In this document: piece after piece, positions 28,941 to 39,051 of the stretch
Numbering within the stretch: the first letter of the stretch is position 1
Layout of the letters: the number at the start of each line of letters is the position of its first letter
From: Synechocystis sp. PCC 7509
GTDB taxonomy: Bacteria > Cyanobacteriota > Cyanobacteriia > Cyanobacteriales > Chroococcidiopsidaceae
Assembly: GCF_000332075.2 (NCBI RefSeq)
Contig: NZ_ALVU02000001.1
Location: 186,001 to 250,000 of the forward strand
Length of the DNA stretch: 64,000 nucleotides
Reading direction: 5' to 3'
Notes under the pieces: generated by a model
Told to the model about the DNA's origin: nothing
The model's database searches: none
Seen by the model: only the letters and a program-made list of their open reading frames with translations
Translations under genes and position numbers: made by a program

Positions 28941-29424
28941 AGGCTAGTCCTAGCTGATTTATTTAATTAAGGGTAGGTGAAAGTTATTGTAGGTGTAGAT
29001 GTTAAGTTTGCTAAAACATCCTAGCAATTGAATTAGAGCGATCGCAATTCTATTGCTACTATTTGCCTAAAAGTAGGATTTTTTTAAGTAATGTTCGCTA
29101 ACTCGTACTTATTCTTGAGTCGATACATTTTTGTCAATGCAATCAAAAAAATTCACGAACCCAGCAGTATTTACCACCCCAACACCTTTATTTTACAAGT
29201 TCTTCGCCCCAGTAATTAGCTTGGTAGCAGAAGGCTTAATCGAGTTAACTTACCATTCCTTTAAGCCAATCCGATTTAATCTCTTAATTGCTGGGCAAGA
29301 CTTAAAAATGTTGATGAGTGCCAATTGAGGCATCAAGCTAATCTATATTATGACGTTAAAGCTTTAAACATAAGTCATTGATTTTTAATATTTGTCGTCA
29401 ATTACCCCTCAACTTGTCTAACTC
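28941..29424. other. Divergent intergenic region
   Basis: 484 bases between glsF (minus) and the glycosidase gene (plus). It must carry both promoters. A 65-codon frame at 29131-29328 lacks a ribosome site and recognisable similarity and is not called. No RNA structure is recognised. Confidence 0.4.
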
Positions 29425-31236
29425 ATGGTAAAAGGTTCATCTAGCTTCTTTCCTACTCCAGCAAAAATCCTCTTACTACTGCTACCAAAGGTTTTAGAGC
29501 TACTACTTACGGGGGAAGTGCGAAGTCAAATGCCATTACCCACCCCAACTAACAAAGAAATTTTACTAAATAATCGCCCTTTAGCGATCGCCTGGACTCA
29601 ATGGCAACAAGCAGGTAAAACTCACATAGGTATTAGCGATACGGGTTTTGCTCAAATTCTCGGTGTCGATTTACTCAATACTAACGACCCCACTAAGCAA
29701 CCGATTCAATGGTTTAACGAACCAAAAACTAACCCCATTGTCTTACCAACTAAGCTTAACGGCGGTTATCGTTATTTAGATGTTACTAACTTTACTCCCC
29801 CTGGGTGGCAGTTTGCGGTTAAAAATAATACTTTAGTAATTACTTCTCCCACTGCTAAAATCCAAGACATTCGGCTAGGAAAACAAACTTTTGGCGATCG
29901 CATTGTTATAGATTTAGATCGTCCTACCTCTTGGCAAGTAAATCAGCAAAGCGCACCACCAAAGCCAAAAACAGTAATTAACGAATTAGTTGAGATTGTT
30001 AAAACGCAAGTAGCGAAACAAGTTTGGCTAATAACCATTGACGGTAGCGCTAACCCCGCCATAGCCAAGACTTTCACTGATTCCCCATCTCAAAAAATAG
30101 AAACTACTCCAACTCTTGCCAAGATTCGCCTCAATCTCCCGGTGGGGATATCTCCGCGCGTTAGTACCTTAACTAATCCCCATCGATTAGTAATTGATAT
30201 TCGTCCCGATGGGATGGTAGAGAAAAATATCCTTTGGGCGGACGGTTTGCGCTGGAGACAGCAGTATGTAAGCTTGAATGAGGATCGTTTTTCGGTGACG
30301 TGGTTAGAACTTAACCCCGCCAAAAACCTAAAAATGCTGCCATTTTGGAGCGAAGCTACAACTCTCGTAGGTACAAACCCTTTAATTAAAACCGCCGAGC
30401 GCTACAATGCCGTTGCAGCAATTAATAGTGGCTTTTTTAACCGCAAAAATCAATTGCCTTTAGGTGCAATTCGCCGCGATGGTAACTGGATATCAAGCCC
30501 AATTCTCAATCGTGGGGCGATCGCCTGGAATAATGGCAAAATAAAAATTGGTCGTCTTAGTATCCAAGAATCTGTACTTACCAATACTGGGCAAACCTTA
30601 GCAATTAAAACTTTTAATAGCGGCTACGTCCAAAAAGGTGTCGCTCGTTATTCTTCTGTTTGGGGTGCTAACTACAGCCCTCTTACCGATAACGAAACTA
30701 TTGTCATAGTCCAAAATAACGCAGTTACAGCACAACTCCCCGGTGGCGTTGCAGGAAAAGCAAATTTTCCCATCCCTACTAATGGCTATTTGCTAGTAGT
30801 ACGCGGTGATAATGTGTCAATTCCTATCGGTTCAATTCTCCGCCTGCAAAGTGCGACTATTCCCGCCGATTTTGCAGCTTACCCCCACATTTTAGCGGCG
30901 GGGCCGGTTTTAATTCAAAATCGGCAAATTGTTCTAGATGCCAAAGCTGAAGGCTTTAGCGATGCTTTTCTTAGAGAAAAAGCAATTCGGAGCGCAATTT
31001 GCACCACCGCATCGGGAAATGTATTAATCGCCGCCGTCCACAATCGCGTTGGTGGTGCGGGGTCAACTTTGGCAGAAGTTGCTAAAGTAATGCAGCAATT
31101 AGGGTGTACTGAAGCCCTTAATTTTGACGGTGGGAGTTCAACTAGCCTTTATTTAGGAGGACAATTAATTAATCGTTCTCCTAGTACCGCCGCTCGCGTT
31201 CATAATGGATTAGGCATTTTTATGACTCAACCTTAA
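29425..31236 (+). CDS. Phosphodiester glycosidase family protein (NAGPA/DUF2233), exported
   Basis: A 603-residue exported protein. The N-terminal hydrophobic segment (ILLLLLPKVLELLL) is a signal peptide. Residues about 50-250 are beta-rich and include an AMIN-like region with DRIVIDLDRPTSW. The C-terminal half is the phosphodiester glycosidase domain, with AAINSGFFNRKNQLPLG, NRGAIAWNNGKI, AAGPVLIQN and NFDGGSSTSLYLGG. In animals the related domain uncovers mannose-6-phosphate; in bacteria it is linked to surface polysaccharide and peptidoglycan-associated substrates. An AMIN-type region suggests envelope localisation. The natural substrate is unknown. Confidence 0.85.
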   Translation: MVKGSSSFFPTPAKILLLLLPKVLELLLTGEVRSQMPLPTPTNKEILLNNRPLAIAWTQWQQAGKTHIGISDTGFAQILGVDLLNTNDPTKQPIQWFNEPKTNPIVLPTKLNGGYRYLDVTNFTPPGWQFAVKNNTLVITSPTAKIQDIRLGKQTFGDRIVIDLDRPTSWQVNQQSAPPKPKTVINELVEIVKTQVAKQVWLITIDGSANPAIAKTFTDSPSQKIETTPTLAKIRLNLPVGISPRVSTLTNPHRLVIDIRPDGMVEKNILWADGLRWRQQYVSLNEDRFSVTWLELNPAKNLKMLPFWSEATTLVGTNPLIKTAERYNAVAAINSGFFNRKNQLPLGAIRRDGNWISSPILNRGAIAWNNGKIKIGRLSIQESVLTNTGQTLAIKTFNSGYVQKGVARYSSVWGANYSPLTDNETIVIVQNNAVTAQLPGGVAGKANFPIPTNGYLLVVRGDNVSIPIGSILRLQSATIPADFAAYPHILAAGPVLIQNRQIVLDAKAEGFSDAFLREKAIRSAICTTASGNVLIAAVHNRVGGAGSTLAEVAKVMQQLGCTEALNFDGGSSTSLYLGGQLINRSPSTAARVHNGLGIFMTQP

Positions 31237-31408
31237 GTTAACAAAATTAACGTTTAATTATGAAGACTTGATGTAGAATACTTAATTTTTAAGCAACACC
31301 CTTTCCCGATCGAGGATATTTTGTTATCTTTGGCTAGGACAAGTGCGATCGCGTTTTTTTGAGTTTTTAACCTTATACTGAAACGTTCAGCAATTCTAAG
31401 GAGAAAAA

Positions 31409-31828
31409 ATGGTTCAACAAGTTAAAGAAGTTTCCCAAGAACCAGCATTAAACCTGCCTTCAGGTGTAACTCATAAAGGAGTTGCTGCAACAGAGTTACG
31501 TCCTTGGGGATCTTTTACAGTTTTAGAAGAAGGACGCGGCTACAAAATTAAGCGCATTGAAGTTAAACCCGGTCATCGTTTAAGCCTGCAAATGCACCAC
31601 CACCGCAGCGAACACTGGATTGTAGTCTCTGGGACTGCTAGAGTTACCTGTGGCGACGCGGAAGTAATGCTAAGTAATAATCAATCTACTTACGTTCCTC
31701 AATGCACAAACCATCGCTTAGAAAATCCTGGAGTAATTCCCTTAGTCTTAATTGAAGTCCAAAACGGCGAATACTTGGGAGAAGACGATATAATTCGTTT
31801 TCAAGATGACTACGCTCGTGGTAAATAA
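31409..31828 (+). CDS. Mannose-6-phosphate isomerase type II cupin
   Basis: A 139-residue single-domain cupin. It carries the phosphomannose isomerase type II signature: RPWGSFTVLEEGRGYKIKRI, then PGHRLSLQMHHHRSEHWIVV and TYVPQCTNHRLENPG, with the metal-binding His cluster intact. It matches the C-terminal half of bifunctional ManC/AlgA but lacks the guanylyltransferase half. It should interconvert fructose-6-phosphate and mannose-6-phosphate for GDP-mannose and exopolysaccharide supply. AAGGAG at 31398-31403 gives a good start at 31409. Confidence 0.9.
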   Translation: MVQQVKEVSQEPALNLPSGVTHKGVAATELRPWGSFTVLEEGRGYKIKRIEVKPGHRLSLQMHHHRSEHWIVVSGTARVTCGDAEVMLSNNQSTYVPQCTNHRLENPGVIPLVLIEVQNGEYLGEDDIIRFQDDYARGK

Positions 31829-31933
31829 AAGTTGCTCAAGCGCGACTTATTAGTAAAATTTATCTAGAATATTTAACTTATCCCCGTTGCCAACTATCTA
31901 GGTGTACGAGGGATTTTGTTTATTTTTATTTCC

Positions 31934-32260
31934 ATGATTACTATTAGCCCCGCCGCCATTCAAGAAATCCGCCGCCTAAAAGCAAAATTTGCTAACCCAG
32001 AAGCTTTATTTCGACTGCAAGTAGAACCAGGCGGCTGTTCGGGTTTGATTTATAAGTTAAACTTCGATCCGCCAACTCAAAGCGATCGCCTTTACGAATC
32101 TAACGGCATAAATATAGTTATAGACCCTAGCAGCGTTGAGCATCTAAATGGTTTAACCCTCGATTACTCGGAAGATTTAATGGGGGGTGCTTTTCGCTTC
32201 CACAACCCCAACGCCCTAACTTTTTGCGGTTGCGGTAATTCTTTCGCTACTACCGCTTAG
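31934..32260 (+). CDS. HesB/IscA family iron-sulfur carrier
   Basis: A 108-residue A-type carrier that would deliver Fe-S clusters to target proteins. The three family cysteines are visible: one in EPGGCSGLIY and the pair in FCGCGNSF at the C-terminus. The start is set at ATG 31934; a TTG at 31916 would add six residues without family support. It is located just before the str operon but separated by a strong promoter, so it is probably not part of that transcript. Confidence 0.88.
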   Translation: MITISPAAIQEIRRLKAKFANPEALFRLQVEPGGCSGLIYKLNFDPPTQSDRLYESNGINIVIDPSSVEHLNGLTLDYSEDLMGGAFRFHNPNALTFCGCGNSFATTA

Positions 32261-32280
32261 ATAAAAACTTTGCTACTTAA

Positions 32281-32310
32281 TTGACACACACCCAGCAAAA
32301 TAGATATAAT
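32281..32310 (+). promoter_or_regulatory. Consensus sigma-70 type promoter of the str operon
   Basis: TTGACA (32281-32286) and TATAAT (32305-32310), both perfect consensus, are spaced 18 bp apart and end 50 bp before the rpsL start. This is the best promoter match I found in the window and suits a ribosomal protein operon. Confidence 0.8.
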
Positions 32311-32360
32311 TAGAATTTGTAAAAACTTAGAACAGCAAAACCTCAATCGTGCTGTAACTC

Positions 32361-32744
32361 ATGCCAACTATACAGCAATTAATTCGCACTGAACGCCAAG
32401 TAGCCGACAAGAAAACCAAGTCACCAGCTTTAAAGCAATGTCCCCAGCGCCGGGGCGTTTGCACTAGAGTCTATACCACCACACCGAAAAAGCCTAACTC
32501 CGCGTTACGGAAAGTGGCTAGAGTACGTCTAACTTCAGGCTTTGAAGTAACAGCTTACATTCCCGGTATCGGTCACAACTTACAAGAACACTCGGTCGTG
32601 ATGATTCGCGGTGGTCGGGTTAAAGATTTGCCCGGAGTAAGATACCACATTATTCGCGGAACTTTAGACACTGCCGGAGTTAAAGATCGTCGTCAAGGTC
32701 GCTCAAAGTACGGCACAAAGCGTCCTAAGCCTGCTGCTTCTTAA
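32361..32744 (+). CDS. rpsL: 30S ribosomal protein S12
   Basis: Decoding-centre protein of the small ribosomal subunit. The 127-residue length and the sequence [20 protein letters not shown], then [18 protein letters not shown] and [13 protein letters not shown], are characteristic. The Lys residues that, when altered, give streptomycin resistance (in PKKPN and GRVKD) are wild type. First gene of the str cluster rpsL-rpsG-fusA-tuf-rpsJ, right after a consensus promoter. Confidence 0.98.
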   Translation: MPTIQQLIRTERQVADKKTKSPALKQCPQRRGVCTRVYTTTPKKPNSALRKVARVRLTSGFEVTAYIPGIGHNLQEHSVVMIRGGRVKDLPGVRYHIIRGTLDTAGVKDRRQGRSKYGTKRPKPAAS

Positions 32745-32762
32745 ACTTTGAAATTAAATACA

Positions 32763-32810
32763 GTAGTTAAGGCGACTGGTGTAATAAATCTCAGCCTTAC
32801 TACCGTTTTT
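32763..32810 (+). terminator. Hairpin with T-run between rpsL and rpsG
   Basis: GTAGTTAAGGC pairs with GCCTTACTAC (10 bp with one bulged T), followed by CGTTTTT. It resembles an intrinsic terminator or attenuator and sits in a 248-bp spacer that is long for a ribosomal operon, so rpsG may also have its own promoter. Confidence 0.5.
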
Positions 32811-32992
32811 AAACTTGCATCTCAAAAACTAAATTGAGGCGCAGTCAGTAAAAAGCTTTATAAGTAACAATACAGCGCTCTAGACAAAGATTGCTCAATA
32901 TTTGGTGACAAAACCAGCATCATTGTCAAGTAATTAAAGCGAAATCTCAAGCATCTAATCCAGTTCATAGAAAAACCTTTACAGGCTAAGTT

Positions 32993-33463
32993 ATGTCTCG
33001 TCGTACAGTTGTCCAAAAACGTATCGTTCCTCCTGACTCTGTGTATAACAGCCGTCTCATCAGTATGATGATGCGGCGAGTAATGCGGAGCGGCAAAAAA
33101 TCTATCGCTGCCGGGATTATCTACGATGCGATGAAAACCATCGAAGAACGCACCGGAAGCGACCCTTTAGAAACCTTTGAAAAAGCCGTGCGGAATGCCA
33201 CACCTTTAGTAGAAGTAAAAGCCCGTCGTGTTGGTGGCGCAACTTACCAAGTCCCAATGGAAGTACGCACAGAAAGAGGAATAACTCTAGCTATGCGGTG
33301 GCTAATTCAGTTTTCCAGGCAGCGCCCAGGACGCACTATGGCAAGCCGTCTAGCCAACGAACTGATGGATGCGGCAAACGAAACGGGCAACGCGATTCGT
33401 AAAAGAGAAGAAACACACCGAATGGCAGATGCTAATAAAGCCTTTGCCCATTACCGCTACTAG
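32993..33463 (+). CDS. rpsG: 30S ribosomal protein S7
   Basis: Primary 16S rRNA-binding protein that nucleates assembly of the 30S head. The 156 residues begin with SRRTVVQKR and contain the family stretch [16 protein letters not shown] and the basic C-terminus. Length and order are standard. It lies 83 bp before fusA. Confidence 0.98.
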   Translation: MSRRTVVQKRIVPPDSVYNSRLISMMMRRVMRSGKKSIAAGIIYDAMKTIEERTGSDPLETFEKAVRNATPLVEVKARRVGGATYQVPMEVRTERGITLAMRWLIQFSRQRPGRTMASRLANELMDAANETGNAIRKREETHRMADANKAFAHYRY

Positions 33464-33546
33464 ACGGTTTTCCGTAAAAGTATAGAATCTTAACAGACAG
33501 TAGCATATAGATAAGTGCGGCTAAAAATTAAAGGAGGCAGCTAACT

Positions 33547-35622
33547 GTGGCACGTACAGTCCCACTGGAAAAAGTACGCAATATCGGGATTGCGGCTCAC
33601 ATTGATGCGGGTAAGACAACAACTACCGAACGCATTTTGTTTTATTCAGGTATCGTTCACAAAATTGGTGAGGTACACGAAGGAACAGCAACAACTGACT
33701 GGATGGAGCAAGAGCGGGAAAGAGGCATTACGATTACTGCGGCGGCAATTTCTACTAGTTGGAAAGATTACGCAGTCAATATTATTGATACCCCCGGTCA
33801 CGTAGACTTCACTATTGAAGTTGAGCGTTCGATGCGCGTGTTGGATGGGGTAATCGCCGTATTTTGTTCGGTGGGAGGCGTACAGCCTCAGTCAGAAACC
33901 GTATGGAGACAGGCAGACCGCTACAAAGTACCAAGGATTGCTTTTATCAACAAGATGGATCGGATGGGCGCGAACTTTTATAGAGTTCACGAACAAATCC
34001 GCGATCGCTTGCGAGCCAATGCTGTAGCTATTCAATTGCCAATCGGTACAGAAAGTGACCTGCGCGGCATTGTTGACTTGGTGAAGATGAAAGCTTACAT
34101 CTACAACAACGACCAAGGTACAGACATTGAGGAAACCGAAATTCCTGCCGATATGCAAGACAAAGCCCAAGAGTTTCGCGCCAAGCTAGTTGAAGCTGCT
34201 GCCGAAACTGACGAAGTATTAGTAGAAAAATACTTTGAAGGCGTTGATCTTACTGAAGCAGAAATTCGCGTAGCCTTGCGTAAAGGCACAATCGCCGGAA
34301 CAATTGTTCCCGTCCTTTGTGGTTCAGCCTTCAAAAATAAAGGCGTACAGCTACTCCTAGATGGAGTTGTAGATTATTTACCTTCGCCTTTAGAAGTACC
34401 GCCAATTCAAGGATTGCTACCCAACGGTCAAACGGTCGAACGCCACGCGGACGACAACGAACCCTTGGCAGCTTTGGCATTTAAGATTATGTCCGATCGT
34501 TACGGTCGCTTGACATTTTTGCGCGTTTACTCTGGCGTATTGAAAAAAGGTAGCTACGTCTACAACGCCACTAAAGACAAAAAAGAAAGAGTATCGCGTT
34601 TAGTGCTGATGAAAGCCGACGATCGCATAGACGTAGATGAATTACGCGCTGGCGACTTGGGAGCAACTCTCGGTCTGCAAGACACCTTTACAGGGGACAC
34701 AATTTGCACTGAAGCTGACCCGGTAATTCTGGAATCGCTGTTTATTCCTGAGCCTGTAATCTCGGTAGCTGTAGAGCCAAAGACCAAGCAGGACATGGAC
34801 AAACTATCGAAGGCGTTGCAATCGCTCTCGGAAGAAGACCCGACTTTTAGAGTCAGCGTTGACCACGAAACCAACCAAACCGTAATTGCCGGAATGGGGG
34901 AATTGCACCTAGAGATTCTAGTAGACCGAATGCTACGAGAATTTAAGGTAGAAGCAAACGTTGGTGCGCCTCAAGTAGCTTATCGAGAAACTATCCGCAA
35001 AGCTGTGAAGGCTGAAGGTAAGTTTATTCGTCAAAGTGGCGGTAAAGGGCAATACGGTCACGTCGTAATTGAAGTTACCCCCGGCGAACCTGGTACAGGG
35101 TTTGAATTTGTTTCTAAAATCGTTGGTGGTGTTGTACCTAAAGAGTACATTGGCCCAGCAGAACAAGGAATGAAGGAAACTTGCGAATCGGGAATTCTTG
35201 CCGGATACCCGGTCGTAGATATTCGCGCCACCTTGGTAGATGGTTCTTACCACGATGTAGACTCCTCGGAAATGGCATTTAAGATCGCTGGATCGATGGC
35301 AATTAAAGAAGCCGTCATGAAAGCTTCCCCCATACTGCTAGAGCCGATGATGAAAGTTGAAGTAGAAGCACCAGAAAACTACTTAGGGGATGTCATGGGC
35401 GACCTTAACTCCCGTCGCGGTCAAATCGAAGGTATGGGATCGGAACAAAATCTAGCCAAGGTAACGGCAAAAGTGCCTTTGGTAGATATGTTCGGTTATG
35501 CTACCGATATTCGCTCCAAAACCCAAGGTCGGGGTATCTTCTCAATGGAATTTAGCCACTACGAAGAAGTACCTCGCAACGTCGCCGAAGCAATTATTGC
35601 TAAGAGCAAAGGAAACTCTTAA
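33547..35622 (+). CDS. fusA: Elongation factor G
   Basis: GTPase that drives ribosomal translocation. The 691-residue protein has the P-loop [12 protein letters not shown] (near residue 17), switch [14 protein letters not shown] for guanine binding and the five EF-G domains, including GKGQYGHV in domain IV. It starts with GTG at 33547, preceded by a strong AAGGAGG ribosome site at 33531-33537. Housekeeping copy by context. Confidence 0.98.
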   Translation: MARTVPLEKVRNIGIAAHIDAGKTTTTERILFYSGIVHKIGEVHEGTATTDWMEQERERGITITAAAISTSWKDYAVNIIDTPGHVDFTIEVERSMRVLDGVIAVFCSVGGVQPQSETVWRQADRYKVPRIAFINKMDRMGANFYRVHEQIRDRLRANAVAIQLPIGTESDLRGIVDLVKMKAYIYNNDQGTDIEETEIPADMQDKAQEFRAKLVEAAAETDEVLVEKYFEGVDLTEAEIRVALRKGTIAGTIVPVLCGSAFKNKGVQLLLDGVVDYLPSPLEVPPIQGLLPNGQTVERHADDNEPLAALAFKIMSDRYGRLTFLRVYSGVLKKGSYVYNATKDKKERVSRLVLMKADDRIDVDELRAGDLGATLGLQDTFTGDTICTEADPVILESLFIPEPVISVAVEPKTKQDMDKLSKALQSLSEEDPTFRVSVDHETNQTVIAGMGELHLEILVDRMLREFKVEANVGAPQVAYRETIRKAVKAEGKFIRQSGGKGQYGHVVIEVTPGEPGTGFEFVSKIVGGVVPKEYIGPAEQGMKETCESGILAGYPVVDIRATLVDGSYHDVDSSEMAFKIAGSMAIKEAVMKASPILLEPMMKVEVEAPENYLGDVMGDLNSRRGQIEGMGSEQNLAKVTAKVPLVDMFGYATDIRSKTQGRGIFSMEFSHYEEVPRNVAEAIIAKSKGNS

Positions 35623-35723
35623 TAGAGATAAGTAATACGTTTTAAATTAAAATTAAAACGTATTATCTAACCCATTCTCAAAACTGTTCTAAACTCAAAG
35701 TTCAACACTAAAAACTAAATTCA

Positions 35724-36953
35724 ATGGCACGCGCAAAATTTGAAAGGAATAAACCCCACGTCAATATCGGTACGATCGGTCACGTAGACCACGGCAAAAC
35801 CACCTTAACCGCCGCAATTACAATGACTTTGGCTGCCTTAGGACAAGCTACAGGTCGCAAATATGCGGATATCGATGCCGCTCCTGAAGAAAAAGCGCGT
35901 GGCATCACAATTAACACCGCTCACGTTGAGTACGAAACCGCAGGCAGACACTACGCTCACGTAGATTGTCCCGGACACGCTGACTATGTAAAAAACATGA
36001 TCACTGGTGCGGCGCAAATGGACGGCGGTATTTTGGTAGTATCGGCGGCTGATGGCCCTATGCCCCAAACTCGCGAACATATCTTGTTAGCTAAACAAGT
36101 AGGCGTTCCTAACCTAGTTGTGTTCTTGAATAAAGAAGACATGGTAGACGATGACGAATTAATGGAACTTGTAGAACTTGAAGTTAGAGAACTTCTCAGC
36201 GACTACGATTTCCCCGGCGACGATATCCCTATTGTTAAAGGATCGGGCTTATTGGCGTTAGAAAAAATGACCGAAAACCCCAAAATGCCTAGAGGGGAAG
36301 ATAAGTGGGTCGATAAAATCTACGAACTTATGGAAGCTGTAGATGCTTACATTCCTACTCCAGAAAGAGACATTGATAAGCCTTTCTTGATGGCTGTAGA
36401 GGATGTATTCTCAATCAAGGGTCGCGGTACAGTTGCTACAGGTAGAATTGAGCGTGGAAAAGTCAAAGTTGGCGACTCTGTAGAACTTGTTGGCATCAGA
36501 AATACTCGGACAACAACTGTTACCGGAATCGAGATGTTTAAAAAGAGTCTTGACGAAGGAATGGCTGGAGACAACGCTGGGGTACTATTACGCGGACTTG
36601 AGAAAGAAGATATTGAGCGCGGGATGGTAATTGCTAAACCAGGTTCAATTACTCCTCATACTCAGTTTGAAGGTGAAGTATACGTGCTTAAGGAAAAAGA
36701 AGGCGGTCGCAAGACTCCATTTTTCCCTGGCTATCGTCCACAGTTTTATGTGCGGACAACCGATGTAACTGGCACAATTCGCGCTTTTACTTCTGATGAT
36801 GGTAGCGAAGCTGAGATGGTTATGCCTGGCGATCGCATCAAAATGACAGTAGAACTAATTAACGCGATCGCTATTGAGCAAGGTATGCGTTTTGCAATCC
36901 GTGAAGGTGGTAGAACTATCGGCGCTGGTGTAGTATCAAAAATCTTGAAGTAA
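35724..36953 (+). CDS. tuf: Elongation factor Tu
   Basis: GTPase that carries aminoacyl-tRNA to the ribosome. The 409-residue protein has [22 protein letters not shown] and the three canonical domains. It includes the roughly ten-residue insertion after the GTPase domain that is usual in cyanobacteria and chloroplasts (near [16 protein letters not shown]). It follows fusA by 101 bp and is followed by a clear terminator. Confidence 0.98.
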   Translation: MARAKFERNKPHVNIGTIGHVDHGKTTLTAAITMTLAALGQATGRKYADIDAAPEEKARGITINTAHVEYETAGRHYAHVDCPGHADYVKNMITGAAQMDGGILVVSAADGPMPQTREHILLAKQVGVPNLVVFLNKEDMVDDDELMELVELEVRELLSDYDFPGDDIPIVKGSGLLALEKMTENPKMPRGEDKWVDKIYELMEAVDAYIPTPERDIDKPFLMAVEDVFSIKGRGTVATGRIERGKVKVGDSVELVGIRNTRTTTVTGIEMFKKSLDEGMAGDNAGVLLRGLEKEDIERGMVIAKPGSITPHTQFEGEVYVLKEKEGGRKTPFFPGYRPQFYVRTTDVTGTIRAFTSDDGSEAEMVMPGDRIKMTVELINAIAIEQGMRFAIREGGRTIGAGVVSKILK

Positions 36954-36974
36954 CCCAAGTTACTAATTACCCAT

Positions 36975-37010
36975 AGCAGAAAAGCCCGATTATGCTTTTC
37001 TGCTTTTTTA
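36975..37010 (+). terminator. Intrinsic terminator after tuf
   Basis: AGCAGAAAAG pairs perfectly with CTTTTCTGCT (10 bp) around a 10-nt loop, followed directly by a T-run. It would end most str-operon transcripts before rpsJ. Confidence 0.88.
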
Positions 37011-37048
37011 CTGACTCTAATAAAATCTGAACCTAGAAAATTAAAAAA

Positions 37049-37366
37049 ATGGCAACCCTTCAGCAACAAAAAATTCGCATTCGTTTAAAAGCTTTTGACC
37101 GTCGCTTGCTCGATACTTCCTGTGAAAAGATTGTAGAAACAGCAAATCGCACTAATGCTACCGCCGTTGGGCCAATACCACTACCGACAAGACGGAGAAT
37201 TTATTGCTTATTGCGATCGCCTCACGTAGACAAGGATTCCCGCGAACACTTTGAAACTCGTACCCATCGCCGGATTATTGACATTTATCAACCATCGGCT
37301 AAAACCATTGATGCCTTGATGAAATTAGACTTACCATCGGGTGTTGATATCGAAGTGAAGTTATAA
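37049..37366 (+). CDS. rpsJ: 30S ribosomal protein S10
   Basis: Small-subunit head protein, also known as NusE in transcription antitermination. The 105-residue protein has [26 protein letters not shown] and [13 protein letters not shown], all standard. The tuf-rpsJ linkage is the usual cyanobacterial order, but here a strong terminator lies between the two genes, so rpsJ transcription depends on read-through or its own promoter. Confidence 0.98.
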   Translation: MATLQQQKIRIRLKAFDRRLLDTSCEKIVETANRTNATAVGPIPLPTRRRIYCLLRSPHVDKDSREHFETRTHRRIIDIYQPSAKTIDALMKLDLPSGVDIEVKL

Positions 37367-37372
37367 AAATTA

Positions 37373-37407
37373 AAATTTGCCTTTTAGAACGGCTAAAAGG
37401 CAAATTT
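37373..37407 (+). terminator. Perfect 15-bp hairpin after rpsJ
   Basis: AAATTTGCCTTTTAG and CTAAAAGGCAAATTT form a perfect 15-bp stem with a 5-nt loop, starting seven bases after the rpsJ stop. The arms are A/T-rich at the outer ends, so they supply short A and U tracts on both sides. It is a likely terminator for rpsJ. Confidence 0.75.
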
Positions 37408-37469
37408 ATGAGGAATGTCTCTAAAGAAATTCGTTACAGTAAAAGTATTACGATTCTTATCGATATCCG

Positions 37470-38111
37470 ATGACATCTCCTTCAAAAATTGCGGTGCGAG
37501 AACTTCCTTTATTTCCTTTACCAGAAGTAGTCCTTTTTCCTGGTAGACCTTTACCTTTACATATATTTGAGTTTCGCTACCGGATCATGATGAATACGAT
37601 CTTGGAAAGCGATCGCCGTTTCGGAGTTTTGCTATACGATCCGGTACGGGGACAGGTTTCTAACATTGGCTGCTGTGCGGAAATCGTGCAGTATGAGCGA
37701 ATGCCAGACGATCGCATGAAAATGTTTACTTTAGGTCAACAACGGTTTCGCGTCTTAGAATACGTGCGCGAGAAGCCTTACAAAGTTGGTTTGGTGGAAT
37801 GGATGGAAGACCACCCCCCGGAGCAAGACCTGCGACCTTTGGCGACGGAAGTAGAACAGCTTTTACAAGACGTAGTGAGGCTATCCGCCAAGCTAACCGA
37901 CCAAAACATCGAATTACCCGAAAATATCCCCGACTTGCCTACAGAGCTATCTTACTGGGTCGCCAGTAATCTTTATGGAGTAGCGACAGAGCAACAAGCA
38001 TTGTTAGAAACCCAAGATACAGGCGTTCGTTTGCAAAGAGAAGTCGAAATTCTTACCTCGACACGCAACCATTTAGCGGCGCGTACCGTGCTGAAAGACA
38101 CGTTTAATTAA
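37470..38111 (+). CDS. LON N-terminal substrate-binding domain protein
   Basis: A 213-residue protein that matches only the N-terminal PUA-like domain of Lon protease. It opens with RELPLFPLPEVVLFPGRPLPLHIFE-type residues and includes FRYRIMMN, FGVLLYD and a helical C-terminal half. No ATPase or protease domain follows, so it is not a truncated Lon but a stand-alone family common in cyanobacteria and plants' chloroplasts. The role is unproven; it may act as a substrate adaptor. Confidence 0.88.
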   Translation: MTSPSKIAVRELPLFPLPEVVLFPGRPLPLHIFEFRYRIMMNTILESDRRFGVLLYDPVRGQVSNIGCCAEIVQYERMPDDRMKMFTLGQQRFRVLEYVREKPYKVGLVEWMEDHPPEQDLRPLATEVEQLLQDVVRLSAKLTDQNIELPENIPDLPTELSYWVASNLYGVATEQQALLETQDTGVRLQREVEILTSTRNHLAARTVLKDTFN

Positions 38112-38133
38112 AAGTTAAAGGGATGTTGCTCAA

Positions 38134-38154
38134 TGGGTAATGGGTAATGGGTAA
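38134..38154 (+). repeat. Tandem heptamer repeat, three copies of TGGGTAA
   Basis: Three exact copies of TGGGTAA lie in the short gap between the convergent LON-domain and pheA genes. Such short tandem heptamers (STRR type) are scattered in intergenic DNA of many cyanobacteria. Confidence 0.75.
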
Positions 38155-38183
38155 GAAAATCATCACACTTTCAGCCATGCCCG

Positions 38184-39026
38184 CTAAAGGAACAATAGAT
38201 CGTAACTACCAAAAATTTTGAGAGTGTCAGTGTAAATTGCAAGTTCGGAAATTGCTGTTTGTACGGCGGGGGAAGTGGTATCGCCTTCTAAATCCAGGAA
38301 AAAAAGATAGTCGCCGAGCGATCGCTTGCTGGGACGAGATTCGACACGACTAAGGTTAATACCCCTTTGAGCAAACATTTGTAAGGGCTTAACTAGCGCT
38401 CCGGGAACGTTGGCTTTAGTGCTAAAAGCTAGGCTGGTATGACTTCCGGTCACGGGTTGCATTGAAGAACTTAGCACCCAAAAGCGCGTACAGTTATCGG
38501 GATAATCGTTGATATTACTAGCTAATATTGGCACGTTGTAAAGTTCGGCGGCGCGAGGAGAAGAAATTGTCCCGGCGTTTGGTTGTAGGTCAAGTTTTTC
38601 TAAAGCTTCCGTCGTAGAATTAATGGCGATCGCGCGGGTATTGGGTAAATGCTGTTCTAGCCATCCTTGACACTGCGCCAAAGCTTGGGGATGAGAGTAG
38701 ACGATTTCGAGGTTGTTAAGTGATGAAGCTTTTGATAGTAGAGCGTGAGTAATCGGTAAAACTAAAGCAAGAGTAATTTTTAAGTTATCTAGTTGCCACA
38801 ACATATCTAGAGTAATAGCAACGCTACCCTCAATAGAGTTTTCCACCGGGACAACGGCTAAATCTACTTGACCCGTGGCGATCGCTTTTAAAGTTTTGGC
38901 AATACTAGGATAAGGCAGTAAAGTAGCTTCTTGTTGAGTTTGAGTTAAAAACTTACTTACATAAGAACTTGCTGCTTGTTCAGAATAAGTACCCGAAGGG
39001 CCCAAATGACCAATAGATATAGACAT
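38184..39026 (-). CDS. pheA: Prephenate dehydratase
   Basis: Converts prephenate to phenylpyruvate in phenylalanine synthesis. The 280-residue monofunctional enzyme starts with GHLGPSGTYSEQAA. It has VPVENSIEGSV near residue 60 and the catalytic TRF in NCTRFWVL near residue 180. A C-terminal ACT domain follows, with the phenylalanine-binding ESRPSKRSLGDYLFF. Feedback inhibition by phenylalanine is expected from the intact ACT motif. No chorismate mutase domain is present. Confidence 0.95.
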   Translation of the reverse strand: MSISIGHLGPSGTYSEQAASSYVSKFLTQTQQEATLLPYPSIAKTLKAIATGQVDLAVVPVENSIEGSVAITLDMLWQLDNLKITLALVLPITHALLSKASSLNNLEIVYSHPQALAQCQGWLEQHLPNTRAIAINSTTEALEKLDLQPNAGTISSPRAAELYNVPILASNINDYPDNCTRFWVLSSSMQPVTGSHTSLAFSTKANVPGALVKPLQMFAQRGINLSRVESRPSKRSLGDYLFFLDLEGDTTSPAVQTAISELAIYTDTLKIFGSYDLLFL

Positions 39027-39051
39027 AAGTGAGATAACAAATAACTCTGAA

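Noticed and set aside
28941-29100. NtcA binding site expected near glsF
   Set aside because: No GTA-N8-TAC box found in the upstream region by eye.
29131-29328. 65-codon plus-strand frame before the glycosidase gene
   Set aside because: Plausible cyanobacterial codon use but no ribosome site, no signal or recognised domain; left uncalled.
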